Below, one piece after another: positions 35,277 through 46,828 of a stretch of 64,000 nt of DNA (the stretch's first letter is position 1; each line of letters begins with the position of its first letter). Made by a program: the position numbers and the translations under genes. The notes below the pieces were generated by a model. That model worked only from the letters and a program-made list of their open reading frames with translations. It made no database searches and was not told the origin of the DNA. The DNA comes from Paramecium tetraurelia (Eukaryota > Ciliophora > Oligohymenophorea > Peniculida > Parameciidae), in contig NW_001799633.1 in assembly GCF_000165425.1 (NCBI RefSeq), positions 190,299-254,298 of the forward strand, written 5' to 3'.

Positions 35277-35697
35277 ATGAACGGAGAAGATTTCAGAAGT
35301 AAATTAAGGGAATTTCATCTAAGAAGTAAAGAATAAAGTACACAGGAATCAAAAGTTATTTTGGAAGATGAAAAAAATGAATAATGCTTGCTGTGTAAAA
35401 TTGATTTTAGAGGATCGTACAATAGGTATAACTATGCATTTATGTTATTTAGGCAATTTATTGAGAACGAACCTATTAAAATAAAAGGAGGTGACATTTT
35501 CGAGATAAAGACAAATTCATCCACTTTAACATACAATAGAAATTAAGGTAAAAACCAAAGGAACCATAAAACCATATGATGCAATAGAAAAAACACTCAA
35601 GGATTTAAGTGAAGAATTCAAAAATTTAGAAGATGAATGGGCAAGAGCAAGAAAAGTTGCTGAAAAAGAGAAACATTTAATGAAATTAGAAATATGA
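35277..35697 (+). CDS. RNA polymerase II subunit Rpb11-like
   Basis: About 125 residues. The core EDRTIGNLLRTNLLKQKEVT matches the Rpb11/AC19 motif EDHTLGN.LR..L....V, and IHPLQHTIEIKVKTKGTIKP is the HPLE..I.I..QT strand. The helix AIEKTLKDLSEEFKNLEDEW closes the dimerisation domain. HPL and the spacing favour Rpb11 over the Pol I/III subunit AC19. A 27-base intron (35426-35452) splits the motif after TIG. Upstream, the frame changes by one between QCLLCKIDF and EDRTIG. Either a 16-base intron (35395-35410) or a one-base frameshift is needed. The family partners Rpb3 in polymerase assembly. Confidence 0.85.
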
Positions 35698-35744
35698 ATA
35701 ATATTATAAATAATATACATGCATTAATTTAACCTAATTTAGGA

Positions 35745-36005
35745 ATGATATTCTGTTGGTAAGGATATTTTTATGCTTTTAAAAAATACAAGTATTGCTA
35801 GTTAACATTAGAAGGCTATGAACCAAAGAATTATGAAATTTTAGAATATCAAAATTAATAGCTATAATGCCTTTCAAGTGATAATAATTAATAAAAAACA
35901 TCTATATAAGTTGTTTCAGAAGAATACTATTAAACATATTTAATTTAAGTTAGTCTCCTTTTTATTTAATATTCTAAATAGAGTCTTTATTTTAATGCAT
36001 TTTGA
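35745..36005 (+). CDS. Possible small protein
   Basis: 86 residues if read from ATG 35745: MIFCWQGYFYAFKKYKYCQL, then TLEGYEPKNYEILEYQNQQL. The middle has coding-like composition, the last 20 residues look like AT-rich flank, so the true stop may lie earlier behind an intron. No family is recognised. It could also be a continuation of another transcript. Confidence 0.35.
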
Positions 36006-36182
36006 ATATTTCCTTAATAGAAACTAATAATGAAAGAGAACTTATATTATTTTACATTGCGATAGTACTAATCGAGTTGCAAAATTGTATTACTTAAAAA
36101 ATTGTAAGAAATTATAGATTTTTAAATATAAAAAGCATAATAGAATAAATAATAGAATTAAAATAAAATGAAGAGAGTAAAA

Positions 36183-37204
36183 TCAGTATGACAAGCTATT
36201 ATTGTTAAATGAATCGTAACTATCCCTCTCAAATAATAACTTGTTGCTTTCTGTAATTTAGCACTTTGCCCTAAAAATCATAAAGTTATCTTCATCATCT
36301 TATTTAATTTTTATTAGGTAAACATTTTCTCCTTCATCGAATTGATGGTCTTGCTTAGCAGGTATTTGATCTGAGGCATCATTAACAAAATATAAATTAT
36401 TAGCATTTTCAGCCTTTATGATATTTAAAAATGTCTAACACTCCTTTTCATTACCTGTGCAATTGTAAAAGAGTGTTTAATTATTAAATTAATGTTCTGG
36501 AATAGCTAAATCATTGTAGATTGCCAATGATGTTGAGTTTGAAAATTGTTGTTTTGGAGCTAAAAAGTCATAATTTTGGTGTGAAATCTAATGTAATGAT
36601 ATGGGTTTTGGTGAGAATTCATAATCATTATTTACAATGGACAAAATACAAGTGATTGCTAATAGAGACAATAAGCCATAATTCATCATCTTTTGTTTAG
36701 TAATGACATTCACTCTTATCATCTCATGACTTGCTTCTTAAGTACAACTCATACATTTATAATTCTGACTAATCAATATTTTATTAATATATACTTTAAT
36801 TCTTCCAAGTATTATATTTTTAATCTTTACTAATTGTTCTCTTCCATCAATAATTATATTTGATCCTCCTTTTGTTTTAGTAACAACTAATAGTTTTGGT
36901 TCTCCAAGATCAGAGAATCAAATTATTGCTTTTTTCTATCTCTAGATTGTTAAGCTGAATTTCTATTTCTTAATTTCCTGAGCTCTTCTTTTGAGAGATT
37001 ATTATTTGATTCGGATTTAGTTTTGTTTTTTTTTTCTATTCTTTTCTTTAAAATTCTTTCTTTTCGATCGTTTTTGAACTTTTATTCAAAATCAGTTGAT
37101 TTGCTGTGTTCAGGAGTTTCTACGTTTTCATAACATGGAGGGAAAATCATATCATCCTCGTAATCGAAAGGGATATTACAATCATCTTAATCAATAAAAT
37201 TCAT
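36183..37204 (-). CDS. Membrane-anchored bZIP transcription factor (ATF6/CREB3-like layout)
   Basis: 331 residues with one 26-base intron. Order of parts: acidic N-terminus (MNFIDQDDCNIPFDYEDDMI), lysine-rich stretch, basic region LRKLRNRNSAQQSRDRKKQQ with the invariant Asn and Arg, then a leucine zipper (LILENQNYQLLLKQKEDQIQ, LLMEENN). After a link with two cysteines (CMSC) comes a hydrophobic helix, MMNYGLLSLLAITCILSIV, at about residue 180, followed by about 135 residues holding four N-x-S/T sites (NST, NQT, NCT, NNS) and three cysteines. This is the arrangement of ATF6, CREB3 and plant bZIP17/28, which sit in the ER membrane and are cut to free the bZIP part. The orientation (bZIP in the cytosol, tail in the lumen) is inferred. 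No cleavage site is evident. Confidence 0.85.
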
Positions 37205-37741
37205 TTATTTATTTTTTAGTTAAACTTAATATTCCTATAGAAAACTCACTAAATAAGTACTAATATATATATTTTGCTGACGTGGTCAGAAATAAACAGA
37301 AATCAAATACCTTAAATATTAATACTTATCACATTTAAATAGAATCCTCTCATCAACAAGGTCTAGGCAAATTCTACTCAAAAAATATGTTTTAATTATT
37401 TTAAATCTATCTATCTAAGCAATATATAGATTCAATTTAATTATCAATAATACATTCGTATCAATATGTAAACGATGAACACGTTTTAAATTTATATAAT
37501 TCTACATAACTTTTTCCAACCTAGTCAATCATATACCATAGAGATTGAACACTTAATTTCCATTTTAGCAACGAATTTACAATTTGATATCAAATCTATA
37601 TAAAAAGAATGCAAATTCTTTATATAGATTTTTAAATTTTATATTTTAAATTATTGGAGTAACATATTATATTGATTATATGTTATTTAGATATGTACAA
37701 TTTTTAATATAAGAAATTGAGTATAAAAACACATATTCATT
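37205..37741. other. Promoter region of the membrane-anchored bZIP gene
   Basis: 537 AT-rich bases between two genes on the same strand. Apart from the GC-rich palindrome at 37277-37289 nothing stands out. Confidence 0.5.
37277..37289. promoter_or_regulatory. Candidate bZIP-binding palindrome CTGACGTGGTCAG
   Basis: A 13-base inverted repeat (CTGAC, GTG, GTCAG) lying 73 bases before the bZIP start codon. It contains TGACGTGG, the core bound by ATF6-type and plant ER-stress bZIP factors. Eight of 13 bases are G or C in a flank that is about three quarters or more A/T, which makes it conspicuous. Its use as a binding site is inferred. Confidence 0.5.
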
Positions 37742-39139
37742 TCAAGTTTTAAACGCAAATGATTTTAAGGGATAGTTCCGAAAATGCAATTAAATACTAT
37801 CCTATATTTCAAGATGGTTAAGCAGCAAACTTGAAAGGTTTTATAAAAAGAAATTTGATTCGAACTATTGCTTAAAAGAACATAGGTCAATATTTATTAT
37901 TTAAATTAAGATATCACATCCCTTTCTTTTGAGAATTATTTGAGATTAAAATTAATTTCTTCTTTATATTGTTGATAGTATTTCAAAAATCTGCATCATA
38001 AATATCTTCATTTAATAATAGAAGGTAAAAATTTAAGTATTCTGATTTTATGTCACAAACTCGATTGAAATTTTATGAAAAATATATATTTTATATATTT
38101 TGAAGAGTTTAAGAATCATTTCTTATAAGTTGATCTTTTTAATGATCCTTCTGTTTAACAATAAAAGAGATTAGGCTCCCCAATTAAAAAAAATTTAATG
38201 AATATGTTTGTTATTTGAACTGAGAAATTGAATACAATTTTTTTATTGTATTTATATTTCCTCGCCTTTTTAATTGCCAGCATTGATTTTTTCAAGAATT
38301 AACAAATATTCAACAGTTTGAATGTCCACACAACATATTTTTAATAAAAATTTTCGTTTTTTATAAGATATTAAAAATTTTTAAGGGAGATGAATTTTGG
38401 GCTTAAGTAGTTGATCTTCAACAGAAATAATTTTATCTGTCATATAAATTCTTAATAGTTTCCTAATATTACATCCTTCACAATAATAATTATCATATCC
38501 AGGAAAGCATTCTATTTTATGAGATCCTATTAAATTAAATAATAAATATTCTTTTATGTAGTTAAGCCTAATAAAAGGTTAATCTATAATAAATGAAGTA
38601 TTTTTTAACCAATAATTTTCCTTCAAGTTCTAGACAAAACACTGTCTTGAATTTTTTTCATTATAATATATACTCGCAAGTATGACAAAAGTACTTATGA
38701 TACTTATAAAAACTAAGAGAAAGTCAATTCTTTTTGATAAAATTGATGTTAGTGCAAGTCGTAAAATTAAATGACTAAAAGCTTGAATGACAGCATGACT
38801 AAAATTTGAGACTATATACAAAACAGCTTGTAGCTACATAAAGGTATTTCCATAAGTATAAAATTCTAATTTATTAGTAGATGCTGGGTCAACATTCAAT
38901 TCCAAAAATCCTAAAATAATATTTGCTATAGTAAGAGCATCTTGGAGATAGTGAATTTTTTTCAGCATTATAACTATTATGAAAAGTAAAACAGATAAGA
39001 TGCTAAAAGCGACATTCAAATACCAAGTTTCAATTGAGTGATCTAAAAAATGGAATCCTAAAACAACTAAGTTAGAAATAAAAAATATCCCAATAATAAA
39101 AATGAAAATCGGTTTTTATATTGAACCTGTCTTTTCCAT
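37742..39139 (-). CDS. Polytopic membrane protein, possible sensor
   Basis: A single frame of 465 codons without TGA. The N-terminal 200 residues contain about five hydrophobic segments: FIFIIGIFFISNLVVLGF, AFSILSVLLFIIVIML, DALTIANIILGFLEL, AVIQAFSHLILRLALT and FLLVFISIISTFVILASIYY. A more polar part follows (WLKNTSFIIDQPFIRLNYIK; KRKFLLKICCVDIQTVEYLL with ILEKIN), whose strand pattern resembles a PAS-type module as found in ciliate hybrid histidine kinases and cyclases. No kinase motifs are seen after it, and the last 170 residues look less like coding, so the gene may be truncated, end earlier, or hide introns. The N-terminal half is the well-supported part. Confidence 0.55.
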
Positions 39140-40121
39140 TTAATATTGCTATTCTAATTTCTAATTCTGAAATGTTAAGATCAATTTTTTAATATTTTTC
39201 ATAAATTAATTAAATCTAAAAATAGTGTATAACATTATGTTATTGAAATATATAAAATTTTTGAAGATGAAAAGATGAAACAATTATTTAAAAAAATTTC
39301 TGTTTAAACCTCACAGTAGTTTGCAGGAGACAAATAAAGGTAATTAAATAATTTCATATGTGATTTATACGTTTTTATTTCCTTACCATAATATTTTATA
39401 ATATCCTAATCTACAAAATTCAAATATGATATCAATAATTTCTGATTTTTAACTCATTTTCCTATTGTGTTTTAATATAATTACTCTTATTTTTCAGATG
39501 GAAGGAAGTTTATATTATGTAAACCATTAGTTAAATTTGCCAATATTTGATTAATACGAGTTTTATTCATACGAGAATGATATTTTTTGATAAATATATT
39601 TACTATTTCTACTTCTTTATCTCTACTTACTCAGAAATTACATTAATACTGCAACTTTCTATTTTTCTTCCCATTCATATAGCCAATAATTTAAATTTCG
39701 TATTCAAAACCTATTATTCACACCAGTAAATTTTTGTATAATTATATCAATTGAATATTGAAACCCTCTGGATTAAAACTTATTTACAGCACCCTATCAA
39801 TTATGATATATTGATTTTTTTTGTAAACTTCAGTTAAACTTTAAAAAACTAAACTTTTATTTAACATTAGAATATTTTATTATTACTATCTAAGAACTCG
39901 AATAATTAACAATCAATCCATTCTTATTGCTAATTAGATATAATAGGTATTATGAAAATTATAAATCTCTACATCAATCTATATTTTAAGGTAACCTAAT
40001 TCACTAATATAATTGATTACCATATGAATCTACCCATTATAGTGATTGATTGTTTATATATCACAGAATTACATTGAAATTAAGAGATTAATTTATATCA
40101 CATAAATATTTATTAATTAAA
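39140..40121. other. Divergent intergenic region with weak ORFs
   Basis: 982 AT-rich bases. A possible gene start at 39274 (MKQLFKKISVQTSQQFAGDK, followed by a GT) and a long open frame at about 39455-40077 were seen but neither makes a convincing gene. Confidence 0.35.
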
Positions 40122-40600
40122 ATGATTAAAGTTTTTTTAATTGTAAATAGCAGTGGAAAAATTCGTATTCGTCGTTTTTACGATGAAGTGGAGTGTATTA
40201 ATAATCTTAAAAATTAGTCGCTAGATAGCAATAAATTGAATAAAAGTTAGTATAATTGACAAGCAAATTAAGTCCTAATAGTTGTAATTTCTTTAAGGAT
40301 CTGGATGGAATATATGACAAAAAATGTAAAATTGTTATGAGATTTTTCGGAACTTTGTATTTCATTGCAGTGATTGATGAAGATGAGTCTGAATTAGGTG
40401 TTCTTGACTTAATTTAAAATATCGTGGATCTAATGGACAAGATCTTTGAAAATGCATGCGAACTAGATGTCCTTTACCATCCAGACAAAATGAATGCTTT
40501 GATCGATGAAATTATTGTGGCAGGAATTGTTGTTGAAACAAATATTATGGATATACAAGAAGCACTCAAATAGCAAGAGACTCAAATTAAAAATAAATGA
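40122..40600 (+). CDS. AP3S: AP-3 adaptor complex sigma subunit
   Basis: 151 residues with one 23-base intron. It starts MIKVFLIVNSSGKIRIRRFY, the first strands of clathrin-adaptor small chains, and continues FFGTLYFIAVIDEDESELGV with LDLIQNIVDLMDKIFENACE and LDVLYHPDKMNALIDEIIVA, the conserved stretch L..I...V..LD..F.NVCELD..F. SESELG followed by LDLIQ and GGMVLETN-like GIVVETN favour AP-3 over AP-1/2. AP-3 sorts cargo to lysosome-related compartments. The usual sigma-subunit length of 140-190 is respected. The intron comes before SYPNSCNFF. Confidence 0.93.
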
Positions 40601-40729
40601 GTTTATAATATTTAGACATAGCCAAGTTATATTAATATATTGAATCCATCTGAATTGGAATTCTTTTATCATACATAAATGCTTAATCAGCATACATTAA
40701 TATATTGCAATTTTTATATTATTCTTATT

Positions 40730-41600
40730 ATGAATTGTCATAAATGCTTCTTTGCAATTGCTAAATTTAATCACCACAAAGATTACTATGCTATACTCAA
40801 CCTATCCTAAACAAATGATTAAAGTGCTATAAAGAAGGCTTATTATGCTTTAGCAAAGAAATTTCATCCAGATCTTAATTAGGGAAGAGAAGAAAAATTT
40901 AAGGAAGTCAATGAAGCTTATGAAGTTATAATTTTGAATACTTCTATAGATACTTTCAGATGAAAATACAAAGAGAGATTATGATAATATGAGAAATGTT
41001 GGATCAAATTAATAAAGTTAATAATATTCTGAGTAATATTAAGACCCTCGAAGAAATTACGCTAATCAATAATAATAATCATATCGTACTAACTAAAATT
41101 ATAGGTATATGAAAATAATAATAAAGTTAAAAATGGAACACAAGAACAGCATATGAATAAGCCTTCAAATAAGCTTCTTAAAATTTCTACTATTAGCAAT
41201 AATAATAATAACAATATCAACAAAAAGGCTAAAGGAATAATTACGAAGAGGAGATGAGGAGAAGGGAAGAAGCAGTGAATTAATTTGCATAAGAAGCTTT
41301 ATTAAGGAAATAGAGAGAATACTAGGCTCGACAATAATATTATGAATAAGAAAAGAGAAAAAACCAATTTTATAATGAAAGGGAAAGAGAGGCTTACGAA
41401 GACTATTTAAGATAAAGAGAATACGAACAATATCAACGAGAAAAATTTGTAATTAAATTAAGAATATTTCTTATTAGGAAGAATATTAAAATAAAGCCAA
41501 AAATTTTGAAGATAGTGTTGAAAACATTCAAAAAAATTGGAATTAAATTAAATCAAATGTAAGTTCCATATGGAATTCTATTAAAGGAAAAAAAGATTGA
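40730..41600 (+). CDS. DnaJ (Hsp40) protein with Gln/Arg-rich tail
   Basis: 264 residues after three introns (25, 22 and 29 bases). The J domain lies at about residues 16-80: KDYYAILNLSQTND, AIKKAYYALAKKFHPDLNQG with the essential HPD triplet, FKEVNEAYEILSDENTKRDY and D. The first intron splits the EAYEILSD motif exactly. The first 15 residues (MNCHKCFFAIAKFNH) could be a short mitochondrial or other targeting signal. The tail is Q/N/Y-rich, then charged and helical (EEMRRREEAVNQFAQEALLR). There are no zinc-finger or substrate-binding domains, so it is a class C J protein. It presumably stimulates an Hsp70. Confidence 0.9.
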
Positions 41601-42345
41601 AATATCATCATATTTAATAAAATCTAAAATAATTATAGTTATTTAAGTGGATTTTTAAGAATATCTTATTATTTTAGCTAATTAAATTGAATAAATAATT
41701 GAGTAATATTAGCATAATAAAAGTTATATATAGCATATTAATACTATTTTACCCTAAATCAATTTTATCAGATGGTATTGATTTTTGATTTCTCATTTTT
41801 CCAACCCAAAAAATTAACACCATTTTAAATTTACTTAATATAATATTTGAATTCCTTATTTTTTGATCCTTCTTAACAATGAATGGCATTAGATATAAAT
41901 TTATTGGGTTTTATTAATGTATTTTTAATTTGATAAAACATCTTTAACAACACAAAGTTTAGTAACCAATCAAATTATGATTATAACAAGGGCTTCAATT
42001 TAGCAACTCTATTTTTTGAAGAATTAGCAATAGTATTATTAACTAAACAAAGTTGGAATACAATCAGGATACATTTTAGGAATAAAGATTATTTATTATA
42101 TAAATGAGAAAGTATTATATTAAATTAAAATAAAATATTTTCTTTTATTATTAAAATGTGTTAGAAATATTTATTATTTATATATATCTTACAAAATTCT
42201 TGTAATTATAAATCATTTTATAGTTATAATTAATTATGCCATCATCAATTTAGATACATTTTTTTTAGTTTTTATTTAATAATAAACCATTATTAAGACC
42301 TGATATCATTGGATCATATTTAATAAATATAGTAAATATATTCAA
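41601..42345. other. Intergenic region, nothing seen
   Basis: 745 AT-rich bases on which no gene, repeat or RNA could be supported. Confidence 0.4.
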
Positions 42346-42824
42346 ATGAGCAAAACTACTTTTGATGAGTTAGTGATTTCTGAGTGTAACCAAGAGGGTC
42401 AATCAGAATCATCAGAATTTAGATTTGAGTCCCTTTAAAAAAGAGGCAGTTAAACAACAGATGCAGAAGCTAAACGTTACCATAAAATTCCATTATAAAC
42501 ACAAATTCAATTGTTTTAAATGGTCTTTCAATAAGGAAAACGGATAAAACAGGTTTTAATCATGAATACTAAATTTAGGTTGCGAAATCATTGAGAATGA
42601 ATTATTCAAGTGCTAAGTCATTGATTCATTATTATAAAAAAAATAAAAGACCTATTCCAACAGCTATCTCTAGCATAATAAGCTTAAATAAAACATGCAT
42701 TATAAAGGAAACAATATAAGGAAATGATAATTTTTTCGTTGACATACGAATAAATTAAAAAAGTATTAGGAAATATAATTATTATCAACAATAAAGTATA
42801 GATTTGAATAACGTATCGAAATGA
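42346..42824 (+). CDS. Helix-turn-helix protein, probable DNA binding
   Basis: 150 residues with one 26-base intron that falls inside the domain. Residues 45-95 read KRYHKIPLQTQIQLFQMVFQ, QGKRIKQVAKSLRMNYSSAK and SLIHYYKKNKRP: three helices with the turn at LRMNYSSAKSLIH, as in homeodomain-like HTH folds related to transposase DNA-binding domains. The N-terminus is acidic and Ser-rich (MSKTTFDELVISECNQEGQS). The C-terminus contains KSIRKYNYYQQQS. Whether it is a host regulator or derives from a transposase cannot be decided. No catalytic transposase domain lies nearby. Confidence 0.65.
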
Positions 42825-44146
42825 GTAAAGAGGAAATTGATTTATTATTATATTTCCCATAATTGCTTCTTTATAAAAATTATTATAATTATTTCTAAGA
42901 TAATTTTTATAAAGATGGGGTTTATGCAATCCTCAAAAAATAATATTTTTTAAAAGTGTATTGATTTTATAAAGCAAATTTTAGTACTTGACTTTGGCAT
43001 CAATAACGGTTTTTAATAAATGAAACAACTTAAACATAATTTAAAATTATTTATCATAAAATGTGATTGTAATTAATAATTGGATATCTGATTTATAAAA
43101 ATTATAATATTTGAATTTTTATTCGAGACTTGTCAACATAACCTATTGATTATGAAACAAATAAATAAATTGCCATAAGAGAAGTTAAACAAGAGATATT
43201 TAGAGAAAAAAATATAAAAGTTGAAACACACAATTTAAAAATTGAATGATTTCCAAAATGAATCTAGTAATATTGTTAAAACAATATTCTAGATCAATTT
43301 TCAAATTATAATAAGCAGAAACTCAGAAGATTAAGAATTCCAATTTAAAAAGATACTTATAATATATTCGATCTGTTTCATTGTTGGTGTAAATTTTGAA
43401 GTAAATAGAACTTGTTTAAAGAATTTGCACTTAATAATTAGAAACTAATAAAAAAAATCAAAAATGTTATAAAAAAATATTATAAGAAACTTCATTCTAT
43501 CTAATTGATTATATGCAGAATCCAAATCATATATGATATATTTTATAATCAGTTTATTTACTATCAAAATGTTGGTATAGAAGTAAAATTCAAGTAAGTT
43601 GGTTAAATATTACTTGCGATAAATGAAGAATTAATATAAGAAATAAAAGTTAAATTCAACAATATGTTTTTGAGTGAATATAAATACAAAAAAATAATTA
43701 ATTTAATAAGAATCTTAAATAGAGTCCTTTAATCAATATACAAATTATAGCAGCATTGCAATTGATCCTCTTATTATATTGCTTTATTGATTCATTTTTT
43801 GACATCTTATATATTCAATAAAATACTTAGTATATTCTCAGGATAATCTACTAGAAAAAACAAGTCACTATTTAATTAATTCGTTAAATAATTAGAATTC
43901 TTTAATTTAATTATGTCTTTTTTTACTGAATTGTTTAGATTGGACCTGTTATTTCTTTACCAATTGTTATTTTTATATTTGAGGAGTTATTCGAGTAATT
44001 TCTATAGAGTAGAGATCGATTCTTTTTTTTAGATTGTAGTAAGAATAAGCAATTTATTTAAATGTAAAATTTCAGTTTGGATATTTTAATAATAGCGAGA
44101 TTCATAATAGTATGTATGCCTATTTATTAAATTATATAAATCTTGC
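42825..44146. other. Long intergenic region with doubtful ORF
   Basis: AT-rich. A frame from ATG 43152 to 43508 (118 residues; MKQINKLPQEKLNKRYLEKK and onwards, basic and helical) is possible, and an overlapping frame in another phase (IAIREVKQEIFREKNIKVE) competes with it. The rest, including about 43560-44100, shows nothing supported. Confidence 0.3.
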
Positions 44147-46805
44147 ATGTCGGAAAAGAAAGGAGAGTCATTGTAGGACTAAATGAAAAGCCTTTAAGGA
44201 GAAATCAATAAGTTGCATTAAGAAATAGATTCAAAGAAGAGAGAAATTACAAAATTAAAAAATGACAATACTTTGAGATTAGAAAAAATAAATTGGGTGT
44301 AAGTGTATGTCTCTTAAATGATAGATAGGAGAAGGTAAGAAAAATGTAGAGAGAAAAAAAGGTGCTTGAGTTGAATGATTAAACTTTAAGTGTAGGTCAT
44401 ACAACCGCTAAGCATTCAACTACTACGAAAGAAGTCTAACCCCAGACAGAGGCATAAAAACCTCCCTAGTAAGAGATTTAATTAGAGAAAATGCAAATGC
44501 TAGAATTTTTTAACTAGTATTTGGATCAAACAAACAAATAGATGGTTAAATTTTAAACAAATAGAAAAAAAAATGGGGAAAAAGACGAATATATCAATCC
44601 ATATCCCACAATTAATATCAAATAAACAATTGAAGGTATAGAATAAGGTGAAAGTTCATCATTTAGGTTAGATTAAGAAACAACATTCTAAAATCTAAAA
44701 GAACTGGCATTCTACTATTTGAATTTGGCTCCATATTTAAGAAAATTTGATGAAAAGGATAGTGAAATTATGGATGATTTAGAGCTAACAGATGAAAATC
44801 ATTCTAGAATAGAATTAAAAGAGAAAGTTATTGATTTTTTTACAAATAGGGGTGTCTCAAATATTTCTTAGATTACGCTACTACTATAAAAAAAAAAAAC
44901 TGTGAAGCCAGCATTGAATAGCTTATAGATAGACAGTATCAAAATTAATGGTGGTAATAAAGCTGCCAGCTATTCAGGGGCATTTACAGTTCATAAAAAT
45001 AGAATAAAAGCCATTGATACATATAATCTATTTTTTTAAAAGTTTCCAGGATTAAAATACTACATAAGTGAATTACAAATTTAAAAAGAGTTCCAGGAGC
45101 AATAGAGAGAATTTGAAAAAAACAATGTTGATAAGGCATCAGAGTAGAAGTTTGAATTAGATGATATGAATTGTCTTATCTTGAGTTCCATCATAGTCAT
45201 CTTAATATTAACTTTACTTAGCTATACAGCTTATTTAAGTCCTTAATTTGTAAATCTAAATTTCACCTTCATTAATAATTTAATTGGAATAGGTTCAAAT
45301 GGAGAATATACTAAAATAACTACAATCCCTGAATTTTATTATTATATGGAAAACTTTCTTGGGGGAACCATGTATAATTCTGATAAGGGAGACAATCCAT
45401 TTCGTTCTAATTATGAAATGATAGGAGGCATTTAATTGAGAATACTTAGAAGTGATTTGTATGAATGCCACAAATATGTTAATGAGTTACAAAAATATAG
45501 TTGTTTTGATGTTGTCTATGATTCTAGTAAAGCAAATAAATCAGACTATAAAAATTATACTTATTAGACAGCAGAAGAACTAGGAATCAAATACTTCCAA
45601 AAAGGGAATTTGACTACTTACACTGATGGAGGATATGTGGTAGAATTTAATAGGGATATCACTACAGAAGCCTTTTTAGAAAAGATAAACAATTTAAGAA
45701 GAGAATAATTTTTAGATGCGGCTACGGCTGCTATCTTCATTAATTTTGTAATTTACAATCCTAGTATCAATTTATGGATTTAAGTTAATTTTTTATTAGA
45801 AAGAAATGCTCAAAATAAATTAACGCCTTACCGAGCAGAATTAACTGGATTTATACCAAATTTATATTATGGAGAGGATGGTGAACGTTTATTTTAGATT
45901 GATATAACTAAATTGATTATGGCTTGCATTTTGTTAGCTTTTGTTGCATATAGATTTTATAGGATTAAAATAAATACAGGTAAATTAGGGCCTGCATTTT
46001 TATATATAACAATGGAAATCGGATTTTTCAATTGTGGAGTTGGAATTTTAACTATAATCTCTGTGGCTATGTCATTGTAATAGTCTTTGTAAGGATAGGA
46101 TCCTTAGGAACTAGTAAATAAAGCAGAATTTGTGGTAAATGAATTAAGCTATTTAATAGCATTTGGAATTGGAGGCAGATTTATATAAAAAGGCAGAACT
46201 ATTTTTAACAATCAGCATAATGTTTTTGTTTTTAAGGCTATCTTATATATTAAAATTGAATGATAGAGTGGCAATCATCTTTTTAACTTATAGTAAAAGT
46301 TTTAAGGAATTACTTCCATTTTTGGCTATAGAGTTTCCTTTATTTTTGGGATTTGTTATGGTCTTTTAAATTATTTATGGAAATGTATTTCCTTAATATT
46401 CCTCATTTACCTTAGCAATTGCCAGTTAATTAACTATGGTATATATATAAATATTAGCATTAGATATAAGGGTAATTAAATATCACACAATTTGTAAACT
46501 ATTCTCCGATAGTTTCAATGATTGTAATTCTGTTCTACTATTTCTTTATGTTATTCTTCATTATTTCATTATTTTAAGCAATCTTGATAGAATGCTTTAG
46601 AATTGTTATTATGAAGAATGGATATCCCTAAGATAAAGAATAAGGACTGTCTATAGGAGACTTGTTTAGTTGGATGTTTTCTTGGACAAAGCTATTTGCC
46701 GGTAAAAAGAATGCTTCACAAGAGAAACAAAATTTGAAGTAGCAAGACAAGCCTCCTGCGGATTAAGAAGAAAAGTAGGGAATAAATTCTGCTACAGAAA
46801 ATTGA
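44147..46805 (+). CDS. PKD2: Polycystin-2-type (PKD2/TRPP) cation channel
   Basis: 862 residues after three introns (26, 25 and 19 bases). The first 130 residues are a coiled coil (MSEKKGESLQDQMKSLQGEI onwards). TM1 is at about residue 335 (CLILSSIIVILILTLLSYTA). A large extracellular loop follows with several N-glycosylation sites and cysteines and the polycystin motif AATAAIFINFVIYNPSINLW. Five more TM segments follow, including TKLIMACILLAFVAYRF, FLTISIMFLFLRLSYIL, FLAIEFPLFLGFVMVF (before the pore) and SMIVILFYYFFMLFFIIS. The C-terminal tail is short, Gln/Lys-rich, without EF hand. PKD2 channels sit in cilia or ER membranes of many eukaryotes, including algae and ciliates. The location here is inferred. 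Confidence 0.9.
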
Positions 46806-46828
46806 ATTAATTTACGCTAAAATATTAA

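Noticed and set aside
39455-40077. Plus-strand TGA-free frame of about 200 codons
   Set aside because: Composition (I, L, Y, F, N) is that of AT-rich random DNA; no start, domain or GC rise.
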